A stretch of DNA of 64,000 nucleotides from Sialis fuliginosa (GCA_961205875.1 OY540821.1:16430001-16494000), one strand, 5' to 3'. Numbered from the stretch's first letter, positions 48,676-62,774 are shown. Notes: a model not told the origin generated them from the sequence alone. Numbers and translations: made by a program.

Positions 48676-51600
48676 AAAGGTAAGTACAATAATTATCAAT
48701 TGTACAATACTTTATACCTGTGTAAATAAACAGGTAACAAAGAACTAATTAAGAGCATCTATGTAGATAAATAGATGTTATAAATTCAGTCAGTTGACAA
48801 ACATTTGTATTATACCTGTGTAGGTAAACAGGTATATTATAAAATTAAATGGTATAATATATCCGCATAGATATACGCTGATATACATTACACTAAATTT
48901 TAAATTCATTCATTAATACATATGATAACGTCTCTTTAACAAAAAATTGATTTAGTCGGAATGGCATCTGAAAAAAATATTGAAATTTGAAAGGTACATG
49001 TGGCGCCATCCAGCATAAACAGTTTGAACTAACAAGTTTTTGATAGTTCAAGTTTATCCTGCTAGATGGTACTACATGTACTTTTTAAATTTCAATGTAT
49101 TTTTCGGATGCCATTCCGACTAAATCATTTTTTTTACAAGCTAGAGATGCTGTAGTCGTGTGTTAGGGCATCCTGAATCTAAAAATGCCCATAAAAAGAT
49201 TCGCTGGTATTGATAAAACTGTTTTTTATCAACTTTTGTTTAAAAAATTTACTTAAAATATTGAGCAAGTCAAAGAATTTTTAATCTGGTGTAATATATG
49301 TTATCAGCGAGTCTTCTTACATCCGATAGCGTGTCTATTACTTTCAAATTCTAAAAGGGTGTGATTTTTGGTACGATAATTAATACACCCGTAACAGACA
49401 CCCCATCGTATGTAAGAAGACTCGCTGATAACATAAATGATATCAGATTTTAAATACATTCACTGGTTCAAATTTTCACTAAAATTTCTAAGACAAAACT
49501 TGATAAAAAACCGTGTTATCGATCCGAGCGCAACTTTTTATGGGCATATTTGGAATCAGGGTGCCCTAATACATACGATAGCGTCTCTAACTCGCCAGAA
49601 AAAAAAATTCCCAAAAAAGAAGCAAGGCTATAGTATGGCTTAAAAAACACCCGAAAAACACTTTTTTCGATTTTCAAATAATTAGATACGTTATCGCATG
49701 TAAAGGGATATGCTAATTCGACAATTTTTATCTGTTGTGAAATTCATCAAAGGGTTCAAAAGTTACAGCCATTTTACGACGAAAAATTGATAAAAAACAG
49801 TGATAGCGGTCCGAGTGGATTTTTTTATCAATTTTTTAGGAATCACCATGCTGTTATACATACGATAGCGTGCCTAACTCGACAAAAAATTTTTTAATCT
49901 TATGACGGCACCTTCACCATGGTGAAGGTGCCGTCATGTTACGTCATCAGATAAAAAAATTTTTTGTCGAGTTAGGCACACTATCGTATGTATAACAGCA
50001 TGGTGATTCCTAAAAAATTGATAAAAAAATCCGCTCGGACCGCTATCACTGTTTTTTATCAATTTTTCGTCGTAAAATGGCTGTAACTTTTGAACCCTTT
50101 GATGAATTTCACAACAGATAAAAATTGTCGAATTAGCATATCCCTTTACATGCGATAACGTATCTAATTATTTGAAAATCGAAAAAAGTGTTTTTCGGGT
50201 GTTTTTTAAGCCATACTATAGCCTTGCTTCTTTTTTGGGAATTTTTTTTTCTGGCGAGTTAGAGACGCTATCGTATGTATTAGGGCACCCTGATTCCAAA
50301 TATGCCCATAAAAAGTTGCGCTCGGATCGATAACACGGTTTTTTATCAAGTTTTGTCTTAGAAATTTTAGTGAAAATTTGAACCAGTGAATGTATTTAAA
50401 ATCTGATATCATTTATGTTATCAGCGAGTCTTCTTACATACGATAGCGTGTCTATTACTTTCAAATTCAAAAAGAATGTGTTTTTTGGTACTTTAATTGA
50501 TACACCCATTTTGAATTTGAAAATATTATACACGCCATCATATGTAAAAGGACACGCTGGTAACATATATAACACCAGATTAAAATTCTTTTGTTTGTTA
50601 AAAAATTCAAGCAAATTTTTTAGACAAACATTGATAAAAAACAGTTTCATCGGTCCGAGCGAAACTTTTTATATGCATTTTTGGACTCAGGATGCCCTAA
50701 TATATACGATAACGTCTCTAACACGATTAAAAACAATTGACTTAGTCGGAATGGCTTCTGAAAAAATTATTATTATTTTTCAGAAGCCATTCGGTTTAAG
50801 TCAATTTTTTTTAACGTGTTAGAGACGCTATCGTATGTATTAGGGCACCCTGATTCCAAATATGCCCATAAAACGTTGCACTCGGATCGATAACATGGTT
50901 TTTTATCAAGTTTAGTCTTAAAAAATTTCATCAAATTTTGAACCAGTGAATTGATTTAAAAATTATTATCATTTATGTTATCAGCGTGTCATAATACATA
51001 ATTCAATAGGGATGTGTTTTTCAGTACTTTAATTGATACACCCATTTTGAATTTGAAAGTAATAGATACGCTATCGGATGTAAGAAGACTCACTGATAAC
51101 ATATGTATATGTTATCAGATTTTAAATACATTCACTGGTTTATAATTTTAACATTTTTTTTAAACAAAAGTGGATAAAACACGGTTTTATCATTTCGAGT
51201 GCAACTCTTTAAGGGCTTATTTGGAATTAGAACTCCCTAATACATATGATAGCGTCTCTAACATGCAAAAAAAAAATGATTTAGTCGGAATGGCATCTGA
51301 AAAATACATTGAAATTTAAAAAGTACATAGTAGTACCATCTAGCAGGACAAACTCGAACTATCAAAAACTTATTAGTTCAAGCTGTTTATGCTAGATGGC
51401 GCTACATGTACCTTTTAAATTTTAATATTATTTTCAGATGCCATTCCGACTAAATCAATTATTTTGTCAAAGAAGAGACATTATCGTATGTATTAATGAA
51501 TGAATTTAAAATCTGATGTAATGTATGTTATCAGTGTGTACATACGATGACGTGTATACTTTTAAAACTGAAAACCAAGTGAATTTAAAGCATCTATTTA

Positions 51601-51687
51601 TCTACATAGATGCTCTTAATTAGTTATTTGTTACCTGTTTATCTACACAGGTATAAAATATTGTACAATTGAAATTACTTACCTTTT
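48676..51687. mobile_element. Roughly 3-kb fold-back element with internal motif array
   Basis: The outer arms begin AAAGGTAAGTA (48676) and end with its inverse (51687). The core is an almost exact palindrome centred on CACCTTCACCATGGTGAAGGTG (centre about 49925). 49437-49643 and 50206-50412 encode the identical 68-residue frame on opposite strands, which shows the arms are nearly identical. An ATACGATAGCGT-like motif recurs at least 15 times in both orientations. A sub-repeat (TTTAGTCGGAATGGCATCTG, with its own inverse) appears at about 48955-49128, 50748-50803 and 51280-51458. The right arm is about 500 bp longer. No transposase was found. Confidence 0.75.
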
Positions 51688-52275
51688 ATTTATAAATATT
51701 TATTATATACGTACTTATTCCATGGCGTCATTGTTGAGACGTAGATACTATGTATTATTGATTATTTATTGATAAAATCCTTTTTATTGTATATTATTAT
51801 ATATAATAAAAAAAATAAAATAAAACAGAACACCTTGGGATTCAAACACTGAACCCTTGGGTTGTGAGATGTATTCTAATTTTTTGTAAATTTAAAAATT
51901 CCAACCAAACGACACTTTATATCGAAAAATCACAAGACGCATAATATTTTAGCCTTATTCAAAAAATATTTAATAAAATAAAATAGTTACATGTACTTAC
52001 AATTAGTATTAATTACTAAGAAATCCTGTTTTTGACAATCAAACTAACAATTTTTATAATCATCAATTATGTTACATTAAAAAATTTACTATCTGAATTT
52101 TAATTAATAAATTATCAAGCTTTTCCATACTTTTCATAATATAAATATCAGTCACGACTATACTGCCATTATTACTTTTATTAATTCAATAAAAAAAAAA
52201 AATAACATACATGATTTTCATTTAATAAATCCACAATAAAATATAATAGATTCGATTTAAAAAATATTCACTTCA
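51688..52275. other. Intergenic region downstream of thymidylate synthase, with a SINE-like copy
   Basis: The minus strand of 51831-51955 carries the second copy of the SINE-like repeat seen at 4684-4820. The rest is AT-rich and includes an AATAAA-rich stretch that would lie 3' of the minus-strand thymidylate synthase gene. Confidence 0.45.
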
Positions 52276-53475
<1,200 letters not shown>

Positions 53476-55022
53476 GATTAAATGTTATGGAATATCAAAC
53501 AATAACACATTAATAAAAAAATCAATGAATGTAAAAATAGATTAGTATGCATTGTTTTTATTACCGTTCCATCTTGAACAATAGCAAATTAATAATTTTA
53601 ATTATATTTTAATTTTACTTCGTATTTATGTTACAAAAATTAATATTATTAAATATTAGAACATAAATAATAAAAAAACTACAAATACATTTCCGCGCCA
53701 AAAAATGACACTTAAAATAGGGATTTTGTTTATAAATAACAAATATAAAGCAGTCACTAAATTTAAAATATAATTGTTTTTAAATATTTTTTATTGTTGA
53801 TTCTTTTGTTTTAACTTTATTATTTTACCATTATTTTCTATTTTAATTTAATTTTATATACCTAAACTTACTTGGTTTTATATTGTCGAATAAAATTTAC
53901 TATGTAATACTGAGCATTTTTATTAATTATTCTTGAATAGGGCGAATAAATTAATTTTAAATATCTGTATTTTAAAATACTCATTTATGATATTTATCAA
54001 AAAATATATGTGATGAATAATTTACTATACACATATCATTTATAATTGATAATGCCATTTCAATGCATTTACCATATATACCTACACGAAATAGAAAAAC
54101 CTTTTTTGTCAATGCCCCTTTACTTTTCTAATATAACTCTTATTTTTGACCTACAATTAGATCATACATTTTATGTGATAATTTTGTTTATGTATATTTT
54201 AATAGAAATCGCCAATTTTTATAATGATGATCGGGAAACTAACCTCAACTTTCAAAATTGAGATGAGTATACCAGCGGTCTCCAATCTTTTGATTGTGCA
54301 TTTAACAACAGGGAAATCTTTGGTATAATAAATATTTATTTTCTTAGTCGCTAACTGAAACTAAATCCGTAGGCGTAGGGCCTTAAGGTGATGAAAGTCC
54401 CATAATTATTAATTCAGACAAAACTCAATATTAATTAAAACGTTAAACAGGTTAATAAATAATATTTAGGTACTTGGGATATTTATTATTCTGTGACTTA
54501 GGTATGTATCAGTGATATTTGTTTATTTTACGTTGGTTACTCTTCTGTCTTTTCCTAGCTTCATGGACTGGGTAAGTATTTAACCATAGATCAAGATACA
54601 GAGCATGGACCGCGCATCGCTGTAACATTTCTCCAAAATAGTGAGAGATGTGGTAGCGTTTGGGATATATTTATCTCTTTTTCTAATAAGAATGAAATAG
54701 ACACTCCTGTTTATATAAGGACAAGTATATCCCAAACTAGTTTCTATCTCTTTCTTTTGACACGGTTCTATTTTCGAGTCAAATGCGCGGTCCATGCTCT
54801 ATGTCTATATCTATGTCTATGTATTCAGCTGTATTCACGTAGGTTAGAAAAACCTTGTGTACATATTCACAAATTTCTGTAACGACATTTTTGTAATTAT
54901 GTGATTGTTTATTATCACAGTAAATTTATAAGTTATAAATATGTTAGTTATGTAATTATTCAAATATATGCCCGCTTAAACTGGACCATTCAAATTCCAA
55001 CATTGGCAGTTTTAATTTGCAA
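53476..55022. other. Divergent intergenic interval between thymidylate synthase and RNF216
   Basis: Both flanking genes start from this 1.5-kb region. It contains a MITE (54585-54821) and otherwise AT-rich sequence. No coding gene was recognised, although open frames occur at 54046-54261 and 54901-55140. Confidence 0.45.
54585..54821. mobile_element. MITE family D, copy 1
   Basis: Inverted ends of about 40 bp contain AGAGCATGGACCGCGCAT and its inverse. The outer part is a CATAGA/TCTATG run. Internal TATCTCTTTTTC and TTTCTATCTCTTTC blocks are shared with the copy at 62087-62774. Confidence 0.7.
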
Positions 55023-58000
55023 ATGGTATGTACAATATTATTTGATATATTTATGTAGATGTAGTTTTTCTTTTTGCAAAATAAAAATACAAAACAATTG
55101 CGTAAATAAAATGCAAACTGCAAAGGAATATTGTCAATAAATTGTAGGTGAATTGTGGTATAAATCTTGATTTTATTTTAATCATCTCTTTAAACGTTGT
55201 TTTAGGCTTGTGATACAGAAAAAGAAAAGGCGTTTATTATAGAATTGTTCCCAGATTTAGCTGAAGATGTAATATTGTCCATACTGGAGAAATATCAAAA
55301 TTCTGAAGATCGAGTGAACCAAGCCGTATCACACATTCTAGTAACATCAAACAAGAGATGTAGTTCTTCATCTATAGAAGAAGACACATCGTGTAAACGT
55401 CAAAAGAAGACAACTTCCTGTAAGTAATATTTTCCGTCGATAATTACTTTAATTTTTGACTATTAAATTTATTTACAGCTCCTATAGAAGTGATCGAACT
55501 TGATGATAATTCAAATAATTCTGATATATTATTTGATTCAGAATACTTCCCAGAAAAATATAATAATTTAAATAGTTTTGATATATCAGAAGTAGAAAAC
55601 AATTTAGAATTTTGTTCTCACTTAAATTTATTGCAAGTTGATAACACAAATCCAATGGAATCTACTGATGAAATTGAAGATATAAAAATAATAGAAGCAA
55701 TTACATCAATTTTTCCTGATATTTGTAAACAGTACGTCATAAGAGAAATTTTTTCAGCAAGATTAAATTATAAATTTGCAATCGGTTTATTTCATTATTT
55801 ATTAGACAAATTGTTATCAAGTAATGGTAATTACCCAAAAAAGAATGAACCGATTGGTTTTCAACATTCTAAACACAATAGCATCCTAAGTTCCATTTTG
55901 AAAAAACCAAAAATCGAAACTGTAGTCAGAGAATCAGAAATTGATCAATATCCTACCAAACTATTTCCAGAAACAATAACTACGCAACATTGTCAACCTT
56001 CGACATCAACTTTTAATTTAGATGACAACAATCAAAACAATTCATTTGCATTTCTACAACAAGAAACACCCAAGTTATTCAGTTCAGCCGTTAAAGAAGA
56101 ACCTGTAAAGTCAGATGATATCGATAATTGTCCTCTGTCACAGTTGGCAATGACTATCTTACGAGTGTTTCCTGACATAGATCCGATACACTTACGGCGT
56201 GTTTGTGGAAGTAAAATCAACAGTCCGGATATAATAAACGAGATAATAACAGGTCTTTTAGAAAGCGATTACCCACGTAGAAAATTGGAAGAAAGCGAAG
56301 ATAATTTAGATATTGATGAAGATGATCAGTATAATAATATACTTGATATTTTACCAGATATTGATCCAGCGTTTCTCCGTAACAAGTGCGCCGTGCTCTT
56401 TGATAAACCGGTGCTGCTGAAAGAGTTCGTTGAGGAATTAATTGTGTTGAAGAATTATCCGAGGCTGGAAGACTATGAGAGACGGCAGAAATTGTCAGCT
56501 CAGCAGAAACAGTACACAATCAATTTCTCAGCTGAGAAGTTTCTTGAAATTATTCCCAATCCAGAAGAATATTTTATGAAAGAAATTACTACAGATGATA
56601 GACGTGCGGTAGAAAATAGTTTAATTGTATTGGAATTCTTTAAAAATAAATATAATCATTTGCGGGTTAATACAATTAGAACAGTGTATTTTTATGATAG
56701 CAAATATAACATTATTAAAGCTGCAGAGATGTTAGACAAGATACAAGCGAATATGAAAACTCGAAGAGTAAAGCGATCATTGAATATAGAATCAATAACA
56801 AGTATTCCAATTTTGCAAAAGGTAACGTTCTTAATTTTTTTATTGAAGTTTTTTAAATTGAATAAAAAAAATAAAAGTAAATCTCGTATTTCCACAATTT
56901 TGCTTGTGAATATTAATTAATTGTTTTTATGTTTGTACAAATCATAAGAAATAACTATATTATACAATACTAGTTTTATTTAACCCCAAATAAAATTTTT
57001 TTCGTCTTTTCTCTTGCAGTTAACTTACATTCAACACAAAGAAGAAATTCACGATTATTTAAAACAACAAAACAATCTAAAAGTTCAAAAACGCATGGAA
57101 GCCAAAGCACTGGGTCTTTTAGTGATGTGCAGCTGTTGTTACGACGATGAAGTAATGCCGGAAGATTCATCCACTTGTCCAGCGGGCCACCTGTTCTGCA
57201 ACGGCTGCATCGTGCGGTCCATAGAAATAGCATTTGCCGATAATAACGTAGACTGCAAATGTCTGGAAAACTGCAACGAAGCCTTCAGTATTCCTTTATT
57301 ACAAGTAAGTGGTGTAGAAAAAAATCAGACTGTGAATTATATTACAACCTAGAAATTTAAACTAGACATAACGTTTATATTTCTGAATATAAGTTTAACG
57401 TAATCTAACTTAACTCTTGTGCATGCGCAGTAGAGCTGAATGTCCTTCTTAGCTCTAACATTAGGCGCTAATGTCTAATCGCACTTGATAAAATTTAAAT
57501 ACTTTTACACAGAAAATCCTAAAGCCGAAACTGTTCTCGAAAATTGCCCTGCGCAAGCAGGTTGAAGAGGTGAAGTCGGCGGGTATAGAAGAGCTGGAAT
57601 CTTGTCCGTTCTGCGAGTTTGTAACGATCCCCACGCCCGGAGACAAAGTGTTCAGATGTCTGAACGGTGACTGTATGAAAGAATCATGCCGTCAGTGCAG
57701 TCAGCCTTCGCACATTCCTTTCAGGTGTGTAAACGTCTGGGGGGGGGGGGGGGGGGGGGGATTTAATGTGTTGGTACAATTATCTCCAATACATCCTTTT
57801 CTCCTGATCTTGTTTTTAAATTCACTTACATATGTTTTATTATTGTTGCATTAAGGTTTTCAATTGTTTGCGCAGGTGTGACGAAATTGAGCAGCCAGAG
57901 GAACTGAAGGCTCGCGTGTTTATCGAGAACCAAATGACCGAAGCGTTACTGAGAAAGTGCTGGAATTGCGGCACCAAGTTCATGAAGGAGGAGGGCTGCA

Positions 58001-58376
58001 ACAAGATGACGTGCAGGTGCGGCGCATTCATGTGCTACGTCTGCTCGAAGCCCGTAAAGGATTACAGCCATTTCAACGGGCAGGGCGGAACGCGGATGGA
58101 TCTGTGAGTATTTATTTATTTTTCTTCGTATTAACCGTAGATAATTACCGTTTAATTATTTCCAGATGTCCGTTGTACAGCGACACAAAGAAGCTGCACA
58201 TAGAAAACGTGATGCAGAAAGCGGACGAGGCGCTGATGGAGCTGAAGAAGGCGAATCCGGATTTGAAACTCAAGCACGATCCTTTGTTGGGTCTCTTGCC
58301 GCCTCCGAAGGAAGATAAAGTGTACAAGCCGGGAAAACAGTACAGACTTGAAGACGTCCGCAATATGTTCCAGTAA
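55023..58376 (+). CDS. RNF216: RBR-type E3 ubiquitin ligase RNF216 (TRIAD3)
   Basis: Exons: probably ATG alone at 55023-55025 (followed by GTATGT), then 55206-55419, 55479-56821, 57020-57304, 57513-57724, 57876-58103 and 58166-58376, giving about 831 aa; human RNF216 is 866 aa. The RING1-IBR-RING2 module occupies about residues 555-745: MCSCCYDDEV...CPAGHLFCNGC, then CPFCEFVTIP...CRQCSQPSH, then CWNCGTKFMKEEGCNKMTCRCG. Cys727 in EGCNKM is the expected catalytic cysteine that accepts ubiquitin from the E2. The C-terminus KPGKQYRLEDVRNM is also conserved in the family. The N-terminal half has four CUE/UBA-like helical modules (about 11-46, 142-184, 295-335 and 358-398), each with a (F/L)PD motif. 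The splice from the lone ATG is inferred; otherwise the first in-frame ATG is at 55245. Confidence 0.9.
57739..57760 (+). repeat. 22-base poly-G tract in an RNF216 intron
   Basis: An uninterrupted run of 22 Gs starts 14 bases after the donor of the exon ending at 57724. Such a run could form G-quadruplex structure in the pre-mRNA. Its exact length may be unreliable because homopolymers are error-prone in sequencing. Confidence 0.7.
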
Positions 58377-60688
58377 AATTGTTTTTTTTTGTGAATTTTT
58401 AGTGTATTTAGTTCTTGATATTAGTGTTTATATGATGCGATTTTAAAAAGTTCGGCTGTCGGTATTTCCCCGGGCTTTTGTTGTATTTTAGTGCGCATTT
58501 TGTATTTATAACCGATTACTGTGATTTGTATTGCCATAAGAAAGAAATAATCATACGTGCCAACATTGTGTTCAATATTGAAAGGCCGCGGGTGTTTTTT
58601 GAAACCCTGTTTAATGTTTTCATATTCAATTGAATTATTAGAAATTTTTCCTATAGGTGATTATTTAAGCGCCAATCGATGGCAAATGTTGCCCTTAGTA
58701 AAATATAAAAAATGCAAGGCTGCAGGTCTCTAGAAAATACACTAAAAAAAATAAAAACGTGCCGGTTATGTTTAAATTTAACATTTGCTATCGATTTGCG
58801 ATAAAATAATTGAGATGAATATTAATTCCGTTTAAAAATCAAATTTGATTTGTCTATCTAATAATTAATTAGCACGGCCCAGGATTGTATCAATTAATAT
58901 GTTAATTTCAGAGTATTTTCTCTTCTGTTAATTTTTCTACAAACTCGTAAATAAATTTGTTTATTATTAATTAATTCACTTGATCTGTTTGGGTCGGTTT
59001 TTGTAATTAATTTTTCACGAATGTCTTTTTTACAAGGAGAATAAATATTTGCGTTTATCTGATAAAGTTTGTGGTACAAATTGAGAAAATATTACACAGC
59101 TTTTGTAATAATTGCCTTTCTACGAATAATACACATGTTTGGTCGATAGATTTATAGTACAAAATATTTTTACTGTTGTTCTTTATTCATATTATTTATC
59201 TTTTTGATACGAGTATTTTTATAAATAAAAAAATGATTGTTAAATAGTTTTGTATTTATTATTTAACCTTCTATAATAGCGGCAGAAGTTTCCGGTTCAA
59301 GAAAAATTGGGAGTATATATCAAATCTTTTTTTTTAAATGTGTGCAGGAATTAATTTAAAATTTTTATTTTGAATATGGTAAAAAAATCCGCGAAAAAAA
59401 TTTGGAAAAATGACGTATTTTACAAAAAATTTCTTTGTATTTAGAGATTTTTCAAAAATTCAAACGGCGTTTGAATCCTTAAAGATGTCTGTTTCTGGTA
59501 GGTATATTGGTTTTTACATAATTTTCAAAAAGTATGTTTACTTCTTCACGTCTCATTGTTGCAGTGCAATTTCTAGAATATTCCAGATATTTCTATTACT
59601 ACATGAATACTGGTAAATTTAAAGTATATAAAAGAAGATAATATTCAAATAAATATTTTATTAAGAATGGTTAATATGTTAATACTATTTGGGAATTTTA
59701 TTTTAGGTTATAAAATAATAATGAGTATAAAAAATATTTAAGACAATGAAGTTAATGTTCTGTAAGAAATGTTAATAAATTCACTATTCGACAGATATTA
59801 AATCATAAAAGGTTTTAAGTACATGTACCTCCAACAAAGAATACAAAAAAAAATAATTTTAAACGTTTCATTTTTTTTTTTATCCCAATCCATGATCTTC
59901 AAAAAATCCCTGCGGAGTTTCTTCCTAAAAAAGAAAAAGCAAGTAAATAAATGATTTAAATGAAATATATATATAATGTGATGAAATAGGGACTCATTTT
60001 GAAACTAATATAAACAAAGTATTTAAAAACCAACGTACCTTTATTTAAATATCCAAAACGGTCCCCATTTCAACACTAAAATTCACTTTAATTAACATAA
60101 ACAATCACCAGTTCAGTCCACAGTTATTACAGCTAATCAATACAATCAATTATAAGAAATATTCAACAAACTATGCATTACATTTATCATTGTTGTCTTT
60201 TTTTAATTGTTGTCAAATTAGGTTATGTTTGTTAAATTACATAGAAGTTCTTGCATTTTCAATTTTGCTAAATTAAATTCTGTAATTAATGGTATAAAAC
60301 CATCATTTATCATTGTTGTCAAATTAGTTTATGTTTATTAAATTACATATATAGAAGTGGCATAAAACCATTATTTGAATTTCGGTTGTATAAAGTAAAT
60401 ACATAATGCATAAGTTGGATTAAGGTTAAATTACATTAAAAATACATGACTAAAAATAATTTTAAAACTATAACAATAAGATGCAAACAGTATTAAGAAA
60501 TAAGACTGTGTTACTTAAAACAATTTGAAATATTCTGGATTTATTCTCGTAATGCTGCAATTGTAAGAAATTATGTATACATATGTACGATTTTTATATT
60601 GTTACAAATTATGGCAGTTATCCCCCCCCCTCCCTTCGGCTCCAGCACCACTGTTTGTGAGAGTATAATTAACACTTACCAAAATAAC
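58377..60688. other. RNF216 3' flank and intergenic sequence
   Basis: AT-rich sequence with AATAAA-type signals (for example near 59224). GC is a little higher up to about 58800, which would fit a 3' UTR. A possible minus-strand terminal exon is listed separately at 59890-59930. A C-run lies at about 60622-60630. Confidence 0.4.
59888..59930 (-). CDS. Possible terminal exon of an unidentified minus-strand gene
   Basis: The minus strand shows a strong acceptor (TTCTTTTTTAG) followed by an open stretch encoding EETPQGFFEDHGLG and a stop. The composition looks coding against AT-rich surroundings. I could not join it in frame to a convincing upstream exon: the nearest donor candidate, near 60039, leads into stops. 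I therefore list it only as a candidate. The rest of the gene could lie to the right, possibly beyond the window. Confidence 0.25.
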
Positions 60689-60980
60689 AACGAGCTTTGA
60701 TTAATTGATTCATGGAATTTCTGGTGGAATGTACCAAAAATTAAAAGAATGTCATTTTTAAGCGAGTAAGGAAGTGAGAAAGAAAGAGATAGAAACTAGA
60801 GGTTCTGGCAGAAACGCTCAACATGAAATGAACATAAAAGTACTTTGGTTAGCCTGGTTAATAGTTTCTATCTCTTTCTGGTTACTTCTTTCTCACTTCC
60901 TTACACGCTTAAAAAATGATTCTTTTAATTTTTGGTACATTCCTCCAGAAATTCCATGAATCAACCAATCAAAGCTCGTT
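60689..60980. mobile_element. MITE related to 3827-3975
   Basis: Arms of about 95 bp beginning AACGAGCTTTGATTAATTGA and ending in the inverse. They contain ATTCATGGAATTTCTGG and AATGTACCAAAAATTAAAAG with their inverses. The middle holds inverted AGAAAGAGATAGAAACTA. Confidence 0.75.
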
Positions 60981-62086
60981 TTTTTTATAAATTGTTTGTT
61001 CATAATACAGTCTTTATATAATAATATTTTATTATCCGAGGACTATATGAAACAAGAAATGTTCAAAATACAAATATATATTAAGTTTTGTTACTGGTAC
61101 ATGTTTTTAAACAACAATAATAATAATTACATGCGATCCATCACCAAGCAAAAATCTTTTACAGTCATTTTTTCAATTAACGAAATTTCAACAACAGAAA
61201 TAAGTACATATATAAAAATGCAGATTGTAAAATTACGTATATTGTATATATTTTTATATAAATATACAGTTCAATCTGTACATACAATTTTAAATATAAA
61301 ATATAAATTCGATAACAGTTATACAAAATGATATGTTTTTTTTTATATTATTAATAAGTCGATTTTAGGAATGTTAGATTTTACTTTAAAATTAAATTAG
61401 AAATATCAGAAGAAAACATTCGTATTTATTTAAATTATCTCATATTTCAGGTCACGTTTCAAGGCAAATTCTTTAATTGCTTATTAAACATTTAAAAACA
61501 AATTACTTAATTATACTTTACTTAGTAATTACAGTAAATAAGTCACGTTGGTACAGCAGCAGTTTTAGGATATGTATGAGAAGTTTTACAAACGAGCTAG
61601 CAAAATTTGCTAGCTTGCAAGCACTTCCAAATGAGGTTTCAAACGTATCTGACAGTTCTCTTTAAGTTTCATGAAATTTTTGACAATTTTCGCGCACGCG
61701 TGGTATTAAAACACTGGTGAAGTATCACTGCTCTAAATTCTATAGCTAATTCATAGATACTAGTACAGAATTAATACCCCATTTGAGAGTGCTTGCAAGC
61801 TAGAAAATTTTGCTAGTTTGCAAGCACTTATAATTAATTTTGTTAAATTATTTGTATAGCATACGTTCTTTTCGATCGAATGTAATTACATTTATAGTGT
61901 CAATAATAATATAATAGTAGTGACGTTAAAATATTCACTTTAAATCTACATCGTGAGTTCCGACCGGAAATCCGGTACACTTCTAATTTTGTGTAACAGC
62001 CTATAACTGCTACTGCTTTTGTATCTGAGTTATTAACTCATATAAGGCAAATAAGAATATAATAAAACATATGTACCATAGACATA
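60981..62086. other. AT-rich region with one inverted repeat pair
   Basis: An inverted pair lies at 61595-61635 and 61780-61829 (containing GCTAGCTTGCAAGCACTT-like arms with an extra internal GCTAGCAAAATTTGCTAGC). It is related to the fragment at 3648-3668. No gene was recognised. Confidence 0.4.
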
Positions 62087-62774
62087 GAGAATGGACAGTG
62101 CATTCTGTATTAACACAATGGTGTAACATCTGTTCAAAAAGTCAGAGAGAGATGCAGTGTAGTTTGGAATATATCTATCTCTTTTTCGAAGAATCTGATT
62201 GGTAGCTTACTATAGTTCAGGGTAGTATTTCTATCCGATATATTTTTGTATATCTATCTTGTGATTTTTGTGCAATAAGTTTTTTATTAGAAAAGTAAAT
62301 AATATAAACAATAAACACACTATAATCGTTCATATTTCATCGATAGAAATTTGCAAAATTATGAACGGATATTCCGGGAAAATAACATTTTTGCTACCAA
62401 AATATATATTAATAAAAAATAGTTTTAAATCAATTCCCATGTGGTTGGCCAAAATGATGAGGTGGATTGCATTTACAAAAAGCACATTACAAGATTTACT
62501 TAAGAAATTTTTTTTTGATATTAAGTTACATTACTAAGCTACGAAAAAGGAAGAACAAGATATTAAAATTGGGTCAAAAAATTCGAAACTTATATTATTT
62601 AGAAATCAATAATTATTTTTTTTAACCTCTTTATATGAATATTTTTAATGTTCGGGGCCAAGAATGAAATAGTTACACTCCTGTTTAAAAAAAGGACAAG
62701 TATATTCCAAACCTGTTTCTATATCTTTCTTTTGACACTCGACTCAGATGCGTGGTCCATTCTCTATGTCTATG
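62087..62774. mobile_element. MITE family D, long copy
   Basis: Begins CATAGACATAGAGAATGGAC and ends in the inverse TCCATTCTCTATGTCTATG. It shares internal blocks with 54585-54821 but carries about 440 bp of extra AT-rich sequence in the middle, either an insertion or the ancestral core lost from the short copy. Confidence 0.65.

Noticed and set aside
49437-50412. Identical 68-residue frames on opposite strands
   Set aside because: By-product of the near-perfect inverted repeat at 48676-51687, not two genes.
57957-58376. 139-codon plus-strand frame reading through RNF216 exons 6 and 7
   Set aside because: Its first half is out of frame with the RING2 cysteines. The real model splices 58103 to 58166.
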